NCBI GenBank assembly: GCA_945892985.1 | Contig: CAMDDU010000002.1 | Location: 1-64,000 of the forward strand | DNA: 64,000 bases | Origin: CAITSH01 sp945892985 | GTDB lineage: Bacteria; Pseudomonadota; Gammaproteobacteria; Burkholderiales; SG8-39 | Direction of reading: 5' to 3' | Part shown: piece after piece, positions 17,595 to 25,981 of the stretch | Layout: each line of letters starts with the position of its first letter | How positions within the stretch are numbered: position 1 is the stretch's first letter | Program-made: the position numbers and the translations under genes | Notes under the pieces: model-generated | The model's input: the letters and a program-made list of their open reading frames with translations, nothing else | Told to the model about the DNA's origin: nothing | The model's database searches: none

Positions 17595-17797
17595 CAGCCT
17601 CCCCCGACCGCGACGACGATTTCAAGGTGATCGCCGTTGGCGAGACGCGTGTCGGCGTAGCGGCTGCGCGGCACGATCTCGCCGTTGCGCTCAATGGCGA
17701 CGCGTTTGCCGGCGAGGGCGAGTTCGTCGAGCAGCTCGGTCACGGCGAGGGCGCGCCCGAACCGCCTGTTGTCGCCGTTAATGGTCACTTCCAGCAC
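17594..17797 (-). CDS. thiS: Sulfur carrier protein ThiS
   Basis: A 67-aa ubiquitin-like sulfur carrier ending in the required Gly-Gly (VAVGGG). The start is GTG 17795-17797, eight bases after a strong GGAGG site; no ATG start fits. The C-terminal glycine is thiocarboxylated and donates sulfur to ThiG, its direct neighbour. The longer upstream open frame is not part of the protein. Confidence 0.93.
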   Translation of the reverse strand: MLEVTINGDNRRFGRALAVTELLDELALAGKRVAIERNGEIVPRSRYADTRLANGDHLEIVVAVGGG

Positions 17798-17861
17798 GGT
17801 AAAGCCTCCGCATAAATGGGCCAACGGCCACTGCGGGCCGCTGTTGCTTCCAACGGGCTCA

Positions 17862-17867
17862 ATTATA
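17862..17867 (-). promoter_or_regulatory. Candidate -10 box for thiS-thiG-trmB
   Basis: A perfect TATAAT on the minus strand lies about 65 bp upstream of the thiS GTG. No good -35 hexamer is seen at the expected spacing. The leader does not contain the conserved core of a TPP riboswitch. Confidence 0.4.
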
Positions 17868-17884
17868 GCCGCACCGCATGCGCC

Positions 17885-18187
17885 GGGCGGGTGCGGCTGG
17901 CGGTCTTGCCCAAGGTGCCGACCTTTGAGGAACGCGGCGTGCGTGGCATGCTGGCTTTGGCCTGGTACGGCATCATGGCGCCGGCCGGAACGCCCAGGGC
18001 GATTGTCGAGCGATTGAACAAGGAAACCAATGCGGCCTTGCAGTCGCCTGGGTTGCGTAAGCAACTGATCGATTTTGGCGCCGAAATCGGCAGCCGCAGC
18101 GCCGAGGACTTTGCCGCCTTTGCGTTGGCCGAGATCAAGCACTACGAGAGCATCGTCGCCATTTCCGGCGCAAAAATGGCGCCCTGA
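17885..18187 (+). pseudogene. C-terminal fragment of a Bug/TctC-type solute-binding protein gene
   Basis: The frame reads PKVPTFEERG, then LAWYGIMAPAGTPRAIVERL and ends with the typical FAAFALAEIKHYESIV region of tripartite tricarboxylate transporter substrate-binding (Bug) proteins. Only the last ~95 residues of a ~320-residue protein are present. There is no signal peptide and no credible start; the left side runs into the thiS promoter region. It is therefore a gene remnant. Matching N-terminal material lies at 19.1-19.4 kb in the same orientation but in the wrong order. Confidence 0.85.
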
Positions 18188-18253
18188 GGCGCCAGTCTCA
18201 GGGGCTCACCCAGGGGGCCCCAAGCGCGGCGCTGCCCGCCAGCGGCGCGCGCT

Positions 18254-18931
18254 TTATTTCGCGCCGGAGGTGTCGCAGCCGCGCGCCTTGAGCACCTCGT
18301 CAACCCATTTGCGGTCGTAGGTTCCGGCGGCGATGTCGCGCATGGCCGCTTGTTCCGCCTTGTGCTGCGCCTCGGCGGCTGTGATGATGGACTCAGCGTT
18401 CTCTTGCGCGATCGCCAGCACGCCGTCGTGGTCGCCGGTGATCAGGTCGCCGGGCCGCACCACCATGCCGCCGACGGACACGACCACGTTGATTTCGCCG
18501 GGGCCGTCTTTGTAGGGGCCGCGGTGGGTTACGCCGGCCGCGTAGACCGGGAAGTCGTTGTCGGCGAGGATTTCCGCATCGCGGATGGCGCCGTCGATGA
18601 TAAAGCCGGCGAGGCCGCGCTTTTGCGCCCAGCCTGACATGAGCTCGCCGATGATGGCCGTGTCGAGCGCGCCACCGGCGTCCACGACGATGACGTCACC
18701 GGGGGCTGCCATGTCGATGGCCTTGTGCACCATGAGGTTGTCGCCCGGGCGCGTTTTTACCGTGAATGCGGTGCCTATCATTTTCCCCGACTGGTGCATT
18801 GGTTGCAGCGCGGCGCCGTGTACGCGCGCCATGTTGTCGCTGACATTGGAAACAGGCAGCAGGCCCAGTCGTTGCAGCAGCCTTGGATCGGCGCGTTTGG
18901 GCGAGGGGAGAATGCGAAAACCGATGGCCAT
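18254..18931 (-). CDS. RraA-like / 4-hydroxy-4-methyl-2-oxoglutarate aldolase family protein
   Basis: A 225-aa protein of the RraA-like fold. The segments GDVIVVDAGG, GAIRDAEIL, FPVYAAGVTHRGP and VVVRPGDLITGDHDGV are typical of the HMG/CHA aldolase branch rather than the RNase E inhibitor RraA, which is shorter. Metal-dependent aldolases of this branch cleave 4-hydroxy-4-methyl/carboxy-2-oxo acids to pyruvate plus an oxo acid late in protocatechuate/gallate meta-cleavage. It lies between two Bug-gene fragments, consistent with a former uptake-and-degradation unit that has decayed. Confidence 0.85.
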   Translation of the reverse strand: MAIGFRILPSPKRADPRLLQRLGLLPVSNVSDNMARVHGAALQPMHQSGKMIGTAFTVKTRPGDNLMVHKAIDMAAPGDVIVVDAGGALDTAIIGELMSGWAQKRGLAGFIIDGAIRDAEILADNDFPVYAAGVTHRGPYKDGPGEINVVVSVGGMVVRPGDLITGDHDGVLAIAQENAESIITAAEAQHKAEQAAMRDIAAGTYDRKWVDEVLKARGCDTSGAK

Positions 18932-19042
18932 GGTATTTCCTTCCGGTGTCGTGCTTTGGGTGTTTGGGCGGGGCGGCGGGCGAAGGCGGGGGCCGAGGAT
19001 AGCAAATATTGCGGTGTTTCCGGGTGGATCGGCGCAGTCAGT

Positions 19043-19063
19043 GATGGCGGATGGCGGATGGCG
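19043..19063. repeat. Heptamer repeat GATGGCG x3
   Basis: Three exact head-to-tail copies of GATGGCG lie in the spacer upstream of the RraA-like gene. Confidence 0.7.
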
Positions 19064-19105
19064 GACAGGTTGATTAGCATGCGCGACGATATGAACGCCT
19101 TTCGC

Positions 19106-19444
19106 ATGCGATGGTTGGAGCCGGGCAGGGCGCTAATCCGCTGGTAGGGCATTGCCGCGGCCTGTGCGCTGTGCATGGTGCTCGTCCCTGCGGTGGCAAG
19201 CGCCCAGGCCGGCGCCGCGCCCGGGGCAGAGACGTTCCCCCTGCGGCCGGTGTGCGTGGTTGGTACCAACTCGCCAGGGGGCAGCCCGGATATCCTGATA
19301 CGCACCATCGTTTCCAAGCTGGCGGAAGAATTGGGGAAGCCGGTGGTGGTGGCCACCACGCCTGAGCGTTACGGCGAAATCAACAAGGCCGATTACGCAC
19401 GCTAGCGGCGCGCGGTGCAATCGGCCAAGCTCAAGATTGGGTGA
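19106..19444 (+). pseudogene. Bug/TctC-type solute-binding protein gene, internally deleted with nonsense codons
   Basis: From 19148 the frame gives a signal-peptide-like ACALCMVLVPAVASAQA, then FPLRPVCVVGTNSPGGSPD and LGKPVVVATT, the normal N-terminus of Bug-family periplasmic binding proteins. It then jumps straight to PERYGEINKADYAR, the typical C-terminal tail, meaning roughly 200 codons are missing. A TAG at 19403-19405 interrupts the tail where the family commonly has tryptophan, and the same frame continues as RRAVQSAKLKIG to a TGA at 19442-19444. Another in-frame TAG is at 19145-19147. The gene is dead. Confidence 0.8.
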
Positions 19445-19512
19445 GGTTGTGGCGCGTGCATCGCGCGCCTGCCCCGGATACGACGAAGGTCTTCGGGACG
19501 CGCAAATCGCGG

Positions 19513-19518
19513 TAAAAT
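19513..19518 (+). promoter_or_regulatory. Candidate -10 box for tRNA-Gly
   Basis: TAAAAT ends ten bases before the mature tRNA 5' end, close to where a tRNA start site is expected. The -35 region is weak (TCTTCG at 17-bp spacing). Confidence 0.35.
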
Positions 19519-19528
19519 CCACCCTATC

Positions 19529-19602
19529 GCGGGTGTAGTTCAATGGCAGAACGGCAGCTTCCCAAGCTGCATACGAGGGTTCGATTCCCTTCACCCGCTC
19601 CA
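19529..19602 (+). tRNA. tRNA-Gly(CCC)
   Basis: The cloverleaf is complete: acceptor GCGGGTG pairs with CACCCGC, D-arm GTTC/GAAC, anticodon stem GCAGC/GCTGC with loop TTCCCAA giving anticodon CCC, and T-arm GAGGG with TTCGATT loop. The 3' CCA (19600-19602) is encoded. It reads GGG codons. The 5'-nucleotidase gene starts only 15 bp downstream, so the two may share a transcript. Confidence 0.96.
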
Positions 19603-19616
19603 CCGGCCATACTGTC

Positions 19617-20522
19617 ATGCCAGCTAGTTTTGACGGAAAGCTCGTTGTTGCCATTTCCTCGCGGGCGTTGTTCGACCTCGAGGAGAGCAATCGCGTGTTC
19701 GAGCAGCAGGGTGTGGAAGCCTATTACCGCTATCAGCGTGTGCACGAGGACGAAATCCTCGGCCAGGGCATCGCCTTCGGATTGGTGAAAAAACTGCTGG
19801 CGCTCAATGCATTGGGCCCGGCGCGGCCGCGGGTCGAGGTCATCCTGCTGTCGCGCAACACCGCCGATACCGGCATGCGCATCATGAATTCCATCGAGCA
19901 TTACAAGCTTGATATCGTGCGCGCCGCCTTCACCGGCGGCGAAAGCACACATCCGTATGTGCCGGCCTTTGACGCCAGCCTGTTTCTTTCCGCCAACCCG
20001 GATGACGTGCGCAAGGCGCTGGACGCAGGCCATGCGGCGGCGACCATTTTCCCGGCGCAGGCGAGCAGTACGCAGTCGCAGGTGGGTGAATTGCGCATTG
20101 CCTTTGACGGTGATGCGGTGCTGTTCTCGGACGAGGCGGAGCGGGTGTACAAGAAAAAAGGCCTAGACGCTTTTACCGCCAGCGAAGTCAGCGCCGCGCA
20201 TGATCCGCTCAGCGGCGGGCCGTTCAAGAATTTTCTGGCGGCGCTGCACCGCATCCAGTCGGAGTATCCGCTGGACCGCTCGCCGATCCGCACCGCGCTG
20301 GTCACCGCGCGCAGCGCGCCGGCGCACGAACGGGTGATCCGTACCCTGCGGGCCTGGGATATCCGTATCGATGAGGCTTTGTTTCTGGGCGGGCTCGACA
20401 AGGGCCCGTTCCTCAAGGCCTTTGGTGCCGATATATTTTTCGATGATCAGCGCGGCCATGTGGAGTCGGCGCGCCAGCATGTGGCCGCGGGGCATGTGCC
20501 CTTTGGCGTTGCCAACGAATAA
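19617..20522 (+). CDS. 5'-nucleotidase (NT5C1/cytosolic-type family)
   Basis: A 301-aa protein resembling the bacterial relatives of cytosolic 5'-nucleotidase I. Visible hallmarks are LVVAISSRALFDLEESN at the N-terminus, a LLSRNTADTGMRIMNSIE stretch, FTGGESTHPYVPAFDASLFLS, LRIAFDGDAVLFSDEAE and FFDDQRGHVESA. The FDGDAVL segment fits a HAD-type nucleophile motif. It should dephosphorylate nucleoside monophosphates in the cytoplasm. ATG 19617 is used as the start because it follows the tRNA closely and gives a full-length protein. Confidence 0.87.
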   Translation: MPASFDGKLVVAISSRALFDLEESNRVFEQQGVEAYYRYQRVHEDEILGQGIAFGLVKKLLALNALGPARPRVEVILLSRNTADTGMRIMNSIEHYKLDIVRAAFTGGESTHPYVPAFDASLFLSANPDDVRKALDAGHAAATIFPAQASSTQSQVGELRIAFDGDAVLFSDEAERVYKKKGLDAFTASEVSAAHDPLSGGPFKNFLAALHRIQSEYPLDRSPIRTALVTARSAPAHERVIRTLRAWDIRIDEALFLGGLDKGPFLKAFGADIFFDDQRGHVESARQHVAAGHVPFGVANE

Positions 20523-20531
20523 GGGGGTGGG

Positions 20532-22760
20532 ATGAAATTAGTAAAATATGTACTCTTTGCCCTTGCCGGTCTGGCGGTGCTGGCCGGGGCACTGGTGGCG
20601 TTTGTTGCGGCAAGCTTTGATCCCAACAAACACAAGCCCGAGATCATCAAGCTGGTAAAGGAAAAGACCGGCCGTACGCTGGCCCTGGACGGGGACATCA
20701 GCCTGACTTTTTTCCCGCGTATAGGCGTGGCCGTCGGCAAGCTAAGCTTGTCGGAGCCGGGCGGCGTCAAGGTGTTTGCGCATGCCGACGAGGCGAAGGT
20801 GTCGCTCAAGCTGATGCCGCTGCTGTCACGTGAGCTTGAGGTTGGCCGCGTGCACCTATCCGGGCTCAAGCTTGATCTGGAACGGTTCAAGGACGGGCAT
20901 AGCAACTTCGATGATCTGACCGGGGGCGATACCAAAGCCCGCGACAAGCCTGCGACGAAGGGCGACAAACCGTTCAAGATCGATGTCGAAGGTGTCAGCC
21001 TGCAGAACGCCAACATCGGCTGGCGGGACGATGCGGCCGGCACGCAGATCCGGCTCTCGGGCATGCAGTTGTCGACGACGCGCATCGCCAGCGGCGTGCC
21101 GGGCAAGCTGGAATTTTCGGCAGAGGTGCAGGGCGTCAAGCCCAAGCTTAATGTTCAGGTCAAACTCGCGGCAGCTTATCGCGTTGACTTTGTTACCAAG
21201 GCGATGGCCTTGTCCGGACTGGATCTGAAAATCAGCGGTGACGCACCCGGAGCAGCCGGACTCAACGTCACGGTGAAGGGCGATGTGGAGTTTGATCCGG
21301 CGAAAACTCGCGTGAGCCTTGCGGACTTTGATCTGGTCGCCAGCACCCGCGATGGCATGGATGTGAAGCTTTCGGCGCCCAAGCTGCTGGTATCGCCCGA
21401 TGAGGCCAGCAGTCGGGCGGTCAGCGGCCAGGTGAAGCTGGTGAAGACGGGCCAGACTGTGGATGCGAAATTTACCCTCGCCGCGCTTGATGCCAGGGGC
21501 AAGAAGCTCAGCACGAAACTGGATGTGGATTTCGCGCTCAAGCAGGGCGAGCAACGCATGCAAGGCAAGCTAGGCACGCCGGTGAGTGTCGACCTTGATG
21601 CGCAGAGTGTGCAGCTGACGAAAATTGTTTTGGATCTGAGCCTGCCCTCGCCCGTGGCGGGGCAAAAAAGCATGAGTCTGACCCATAGCGGGTCGGCGCG
21701 CCTTGACTGGGGCAAGCAGGCATTGGCCGCCGATCTGGTGACGCGGCTCGATGACAGCACCATCCAGTCCAAGTTCAATATCGCCGGTTTTTCGACGCCG
21801 AGCATCGGCTTTGATATCGGCATAGACAGCTTGAACCTCGACAAATACCTGCCCCCCCAACAAGCCAAGTCGCCAGCCGCAACAGTCCCGGCCGGGGCGG
21901 AAAAGCAGGTAGAAAAACCCATAGATTTATCGGCGTTGAAAGGGCTTAACCTGAACGGCGGCCTGCGTGTTGGTTTGCTGGTGGCGCACGGGGTCAAGGT
22001 CGAAAAATTGCAGATTGGTGTGCATGCCGCTGGCGGCAAGCTCGATCTCAATCCTATTTCGGCCAGCCTTTACCAGGGCACCCTGCTTGGCAGCGCCAGT
22101 GCGAACGCCAATGGCACCCTGTTCAGCGTGAAGCAGCAGCTAGCCGGTGTTTCGATCGGGCCGCTGATGCGCGATGCCGCCGGAAAAGATTTTCTCGAAG
22201 GCAGGGGCAATGTGCAGATGGACGTGCAGACATCGGGCGCGACGGTGGCGGCCTTGAAAAAAGCGCTCAACGGCACGGCCAGCCTCAACCTCAAGGACGG
22301 TGCGCTGAAGGGCATCAATCTGGCGGAGAGCTTCCGCAAGGCCAAAGCGGCGCTGGGCGCCAAGGGCGCGACCGAGCAGGCGGCGAACAAGACCGACAAG
22401 ACGGACTTCTCCGAGATGAGCGCGAGCTTTGTCATTCGCAACGGCGTGGCGCATAACGAGGATTTGTCGGCCAAGTCGCCCTTCCTGCGCTTGAGCGGGG
22501 CCGGTGATATCAATCTTGGCGCCGACACGATGGATTACCTTGCCAAGGCTGCGATCGTCAACAGTGCCGGTGGGCAGGGTGGAAAGGAACTCGACAGCAT
22601 TAAAGGGCTTACCGTGCCGGTGCGCCTGACCGGCCCGTTTGATTCGCTCAAGTACAGCATCGATTACGCCGCTATGGTGAGCGAATCGGCCAAGCAGCAG
22701 GTGCAGCAAAAGGTACAGGAGCAACTCGGTGACAAACTGAAGGGCTTGTTTAAAAGGTGA
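20532..22760 (+). CDS. AsmA family protein
   Basis: A 742-aa AsmA-like protein with one N-terminal transmembrane helix (residues ~5-30) and a long periplasmic beta-rich body. The entry FDPNKHKPEIIKLVKEKTGR followed by LDGDISLTFFPRIGV is typical of AsmA, as is the C-terminal LNGTASLNLKDGALKGINL. AsmA-like proteins are thought to bridge the periplasm and move phospholipid towards the outer membrane, relevant to the mla operon elsewhere in this window. Its stop overlaps the mutY GTG start by three bases (GTGA). Confidence 0.93.
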   Translation: MKLVKYVLFALAGLAVLAGALVAFVAASFDPNKHKPEIIKLVKEKTGRTLALDGDISLTFFPRIGVAVGKLSLSEPGGVKVFAHADEAKVSLKLMPLLSRELEVGRVHLSGLKLDLERFKDGHSNFDDLTGGDTKARDKPATKGDKPFKIDVEGVSLQNANIGWRDDAAGTQIRLSGMQLSTTRIASGVPGKLEFSAEVQGVKPKLNVQVKLAAAYRVDFVTKAMALSGLDLKISGDAPGAAGLNVTVKGDVEFDPAKTRVSLADFDLVASTRDGMDVKLSAPKLLVSPDEASSRAVSGQVKLVKTGQTVDAKFTLAALDARGKKLSTKLDVDFALKQGEQRMQGKLGTPVSVDLDAQSVQLTKIVLDLSLPSPVAGQKSMSLTHSGSARLDWGKQALAADLVTRLDDSTIQSKFNIAGFSTPSIGFDIGIDSLNLDKYLPPQQAKSPAATVPAGAEKQVEKPIDLSALKGLNLNGGLRVGLLVAHGVKVEKLQIGVHAAGGKLDLNPISASLYQGTLLGSASANANGTLFSVKQQLAGVSIGPLMRDAAGKDFLEGRGNVQMDVQTSGATVAALKKALNGTASLNLKDGALKGINLAESFRKAKAALGAKGATEQAANKTDKTDFSEMSASFVIRNGVAHNEDLSAKSPFLRLSGAGDINLGADTMDYLAKAAIVNSAGGQGGKELDSIKGLTVPVRLTGPFDSLKYSIDYAAMVSESAKQQVQQKVQEQLGDKLKGLFKR

Positions 22761-23857
22761 GTGGAGCACGCGGGGCGCGACCGGCGCCCATGTCTGCCGC
22801 CGAAGTGGTACCGGAAGCCACAGAGGCGTTCGCGCTGCGTCTGGTGCGCTGGCAAAAGCAGCATGGCCGCCATGACCTGCCCTGGCAACGCACCACCGAT
22901 CCGTATCGTGTCTGGCTGTCTGAAATCATGTTGCAGCAGACGCAGGTCACGGCGGTCATACCCTATTACGCGCGGTTTCTGGCGCGCTTTCCCGACTACG
23001 CTTCACTTGCCGATGCCAGCGAGGAGCAGGTGATGCAGTTATGGAGCGGGCTTGGCTATTATTCGCGCGCCCGCAACCTGCACAAGGCGGCGCAGGAGAT
23101 CGTGCGACTGGGTGCTTTCCCGCGCGACCGTGCCGAGATTCAAAGCCTGCCGGGCATCGGGCGCTCGACTGCGGCGGCCATTGCAGCGTTTGCGTTCGGA
23201 TCGTGCGAGGCCATTCTGGATGGAAATGTGAAGCGCGTGCTGGCGCGGCATTTCGCCGTTGCAGGTTTCCCGGGGCAGAAAGCGGTCGAGCAGCGGCTAT
23301 GGACGATCGCCGAATCGGTTTTGCCGGCGCATGACATCGAGGCTTACACGCAAGGGGTGATGGATCTGGGGGCGACACTTTGCACGCGCCGTGATCCGCA
23401 ATGCGGGCGCTGCCCGCTGAGCGCGACCTGCCAGGCCTTGGCGCAGGGCAAGATCGCCGATTATCCGGAACCCAAGCCGGCAAAGGCCATGCCGCAGCGC
23501 CATACTTTGATGCTGGTGCTGCAGTCGGAGGGTGCGGTGCTGCTTGAGAAGCGGCCTTCGCCGGGCATCTGGGGCGGGCTTTGGAGTTTCCCCGAATTGG
23601 CGGCAGGTGCTGATATCGTTTTACATTGCCAGGACAGGCTGGGCTGCAGGATTGCCGCAGCAGAGCCGCTGGCGCCCCTTGCCCACGGGTTTACGCATTT
23701 TCGTCTGGCGATCGAACCCTGGCGCTGCAGGGTAGAAGGGCAAATGCCCGTGCTGCGCGAACAGGGCTACGTCTGGCTGCCGCTGGCGCAGGCGCTGGAT
23801 GCGGCTATTCCTGTTCCGGTAAAGAAAATTCTTTTGCGCATGCGCGACGCGAAATAG
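22757..23857 (+). CDS. mutY: A/G-specific adenine glycosylase
   Basis: A 366-aa MutY that removes adenine mispaired with 8-oxoguanine. Glu56 in SEIMLQQTQV is the catalytic glutamate, LPGIGRSTAAAI is the helix-hairpin-helix, ILDGNVKRVL carries the catalytic aspartate, and C-x6-C-x2-C-x5-C (CTRRDPQCGRCPLSATC) binds the [4Fe-4S] cluster. A C-terminal NUDIX-like 8-oxoG recognition domain follows. The GTG at 22757 overlaps the AsmA stop; ATG at 22790 is an alternative start 11 codons later. Confidence 0.96.
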   Translation: MSGARGARPAPMSAAEVVPEATEAFALRLVRWQKQHGRHDLPWQRTTDPYRVWLSEIMLQQTQVTAVIPYYARFLARFPDYASLADASEEQVMQLWSGLGYYSRARNLHKAAQEIVRLGAFPRDRAEIQSLPGIGRSTAAAIAAFAFGSCEAILDGNVKRVLARHFAVAGFPGQKAVEQRLWTIAESVLPAHDIEAYTQGVMDLGATLCTRRDPQCGRCPLSATCQALAQGKIADYPEPKPAKAMPQRHTLMLVLQSEGAVLLEKRPSPGIWGGLWSFPELAAGADIVLHCQDRLGCRIAAAEPLAPLAHGFTHFRLAIEPWRCRVEGQMPVLREQGYVWLPLAQALDAAIPVPVKKILLRMRDAK

Positions 23858-23897
23858 CCGGCGTGCAGGTGTGGCCGCTTCGTCTGCCCTGGGGCGT

Positions 23898-24500
23898 CTA
23901 GGCGGCGAATCCCGGCAGGCCGCGCTGGGCTAGAAATTTGTGCAGAATCTCCAGCCGCGTTCCGCAGTCTGTGAGTTCAAGCAGCTTTTGCCTGGCCGCT
24001 GGCGGTATCGGGACGACTTCGGACAGTCGGTTGCCGACCCAGACCGCGCTGTCGAAGCGGTGAGGCTGTGCAAACACTTCGGCGTCCTGATCCATCATGA
24101 TCATTTGCAACAACTGGGCGCACGAGGCAAATGCCGGCGGTATCGCAATGTCGGCATCTTCGGCAATCAATTCGACTTCGGCGCTGATAAGACCCTGCGC
24201 ATTGACGCTCTGCCCGGTGATACGAAAACGCTGTTCGCCGCGGGTGCGAAGATGCAGCACACCAAGCTGCTGCATGTCCCAGTCGATGATGCGGGCAAGG
24301 CAGCCGGTTGGCTCGGGCACCGCCGGTGTGCCCACCTCGTTGCCATCCTTGATCAGGCAGACGCCGAAGGGCAGGCTGCTTTTCATGCGCTCGCGCGTCA
24401 TGTCCATGTAGCGTGTTTCAAACACGCGAAGCGGCAGCAAGCCATCGGGGAAAAGCACCGTATTGAGCGGAAAGATCGGCAGTCCGGAGAGGGTGCTCAC
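23898..24500 (-). CDS. LON N-terminal substrate-binding domain protein
   Basis: A 200-aa protein consisting of the LON/PUA-like substrate-binding domain only. Typical segments are LPIFPLNTVLFPDGLLPLRVFE at the N-terminus and LHLRTRGEQRFRI in the middle; no ATPase or protease domain follows. The start is GTG 24498-24500. Stand-alone versions are common in proteobacteria and have no settled function. It is convergent with mutY and lies downstream of rapZ on the same strand. Confidence 0.88.
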   Translation of the reverse strand: MSTLSGLPIFPLNTVLFPDGLLPLRVFETRYMDMTRERMKSSLPFGVCLIKDGNEVGTPAVPEPTGCLARIIDWDMQQLGVLHLRTRGEQRFRITGQSVNAQGLISAEVELIAEDADIAIPPAFASCAQLLQMIMMDQDAEVFAQPHRFDSAVWVGNRLSEVVPIPPAARQKLLELTDCGTRLEILHKFLAQRGLPGFAA

Positions 24501-24560
24501 GGCCTTGACGATCTATGGTGGTGGCCGGCGCGGGGCGCGCTGGGCGTGCTCATGAGCGCA

Positions 24561-25403
24561 TCAGCCCTGCGACAATTGGCGATGGCGGACCAGCACCGGC
24601 ACGCGGCCACGAAAGCACGCCGCAAGCTTTTCGGTGAGATAAACAGAGCGGTGCTGCCCGCCGGTGCAGCCGATGGCGATGGTCAGGTAGGAGCGGTTGT
24701 CGCGCAGGTAGTGGGGCAACCAGTTGTCGACAAAGGTGCTTATTTCGCCTAGCAGTTTTGCCACATCCGGGTTGGATTGCATGAATGCTACGACTTGCGC
24801 GTCGTTGCCCGTCAGTGGACGCAGCCTGGGATCATAAAAAGGGTTGGGCAAGAAGCGCACGTCGAACACCAGATCCGAGTCAAGCGGTATGCCCTGCTTG
24901 TAGCCGAACGACTGGAACAGCACCGCCATGCGCGAGGTGTCGACGTCAAGGAGATCCTTGATCCATCCGCGCAGGGCGTTGGGCTGTGCATCGCTGGTGT
25001 CGATGCGGTGCCCCAATTCACCCACCGGTGCAAGCAGTTCGCGTTCGTGGGCGATGCATTCTTCGATGGTCACGTCGCCCTGCGCAAGAGGATGGCGTCT
25101 GCGTGTTTCGGTGAAGCGCCTTACCAGCGTGTCGTTCTTTGCGTCGAGGAACAGGATGCGCAGATCCATGCCCGACTGCCTGAGCGTGTCCAGGGCGCGT
25201 GGCAGGAACTCAAGCGCTTTTCCGCTGCGCGCATCGACACTGATGGCGATTTTTTCGTAGCCGGCTTTGCGCAGGAAATCGGTTGTTTCGGTGAGTAGCA
25301 GGATCGGCAGGTTGTCGACGCAATAGTAGCCGCCGTCTTCGAGCGCCTTGATGGCGATGCTTTTGCCCGAACCGGACAAGCCGCTGATGAGTACGAGTTG
25401 CAT
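24561..25403 (-). CDS. rapZ: RNase adapter protein RapZ
   Basis: A 280-aa P-loop protein (GLSGSGKS near residue 8) with the conserved DNLP segment (YYCVDNLPILLL), TRRRHPL, SFGYKQGIP, DVRFLPNPF and the C-terminal GCTGGQHRSV. In E. coli RapZ controls GlmZ sRNA processing and amino-sugar supply to the envelope. It ends the rpoN-hpf-ptsN-hprK group as in other betaproteobacteria. ATG 25401-25403 is chosen; a GTG lies directly before it. Confidence 0.95.
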   Translation of the reverse strand: MQLVLISGLSGSGKSIAIKALEDGGYYCVDNLPILLLTETTDFLRKAGYEKIAISVDARSGKALEFLPRALDTLRQSGMDLRILFLDAKNDTLVRRFTETRRRHPLAQGDVTIEECIAHERELLAPVGELGHRIDTSDAQPNALRGWIKDLLDVDTSRMAVLFQSFGYKQGIPLDSDLVFDVRFLPNPFYDPRLRPLTGNDAQVVAFMQSNPDVAKLLGEISTFVDNWLPHYLRDNRSYLTIAIGCTGGQHRSVYLTEKLAACFRGRVPVLVRHRQLSQG

Positions 25404-25520
25404 CACTGCAGATTAGCCGAAACAAGGGCCGCGGCGCAAATACCTTGTGTCCGGTGCGCGCCTAAGCGTCATTCACCTTAGCTGCAACACCATGGGTTCA
25501 AGCCTATGGCCGCGTGCGGC

Positions 25521-25545
25521 GGGGGCGCGCCTGGAGCACGCCCCC
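25521..25545 (-). terminator. GC-rich hairpin downstream of the PsiF-like gene
   Basis: GGGGGCG and CGCCCCC form a 7-bp stem with an 11-base loop, 16 bp beyond the end of the PsiF-like gene. No T-run follows on the minus strand, so it is a weak candidate for a transcript end. Confidence 0.35.
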
Positions 25546-25560
25546 GGAACGGCCCGCGTC

Positions 25561-25920
25561 TCAGCCTTTGAGGCAGGTGCTCATGAACGCTTTGCGGTCC
25601 GGGCCGCTGAGATTTTTTTCCTTGGCGTCTTTGTTGCAATTGGCCATTTTTTGCTGCTGCGGTGTTTTTTTCGTTTCTTCTGCGGGCGAGGCCGCAGGTT
25701 TTGCCCCCAGACAGCCTTTCATGAATTTCTCGCGTTCCAGGCCGGCCAGCTTTTTCTCTCTGGCGTCTTTGTTGCAGGAACTCATTTTCTCCTGCTGGGG
25801 CGAGATTTTTTTCTCGGCTGTGGGGGCGGCTGTTTTTTCAGCGGCCTTTTTGTCCTGTGCGTGGGCGGCGGAGGCGCAGAACAATCCTGCCATCAGCAAT
25901 ACGGCGATTTTGGTATTCAT
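25561..25920 (-). CDS. PsiF repeat-containing secreted protein
   Basis: A 119-aa protein with a signal peptide (cleavage expected after AHA in CASAAHAQD) and two PsiF repeats: QQEKMSSCNKDAREKKL with FMKGCL, and QQQKMANCNKDAKEKNL with FMSTCL. Each repeat carries a pair of conserved cysteines, so disulfides in the periplasm are likely. The start ATG 25918-25920 has a GGAG site eight bases upstream. The family is named after a phosphate-starvation-inducible E. coli gene; its function is unknown. Confidence 0.9.
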   Translation of the reverse strand: MNTKIAVLLMAGLFCASAAHAQDKKAAEKTAAPTAEKKISPQQEKMSSCNKDAREKKLAGLEREKFMKGCLGAKPAASPAEETKKTPQQQKMANCNKDAKEKNLSGPDRKAFMSTCLKG

Positions 25921-25981
25921 CAGCTCATCTCCAGTCGAAATTGAGGGGTGATACACGCTCAATAACGCCGGCACCATCGCC

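Noticed and set aside
17800..17880. TPP riboswitch ahead of thiS
   Set aside because: The leader is short and none of the conserved thi-box cores is present.
19529..19602. tRNA-Gly as an active phage or island attachment site
   Set aside because: No integrase gene and no duplicated tRNA 3' end is visible on either side; only decayed genes lie upstream.
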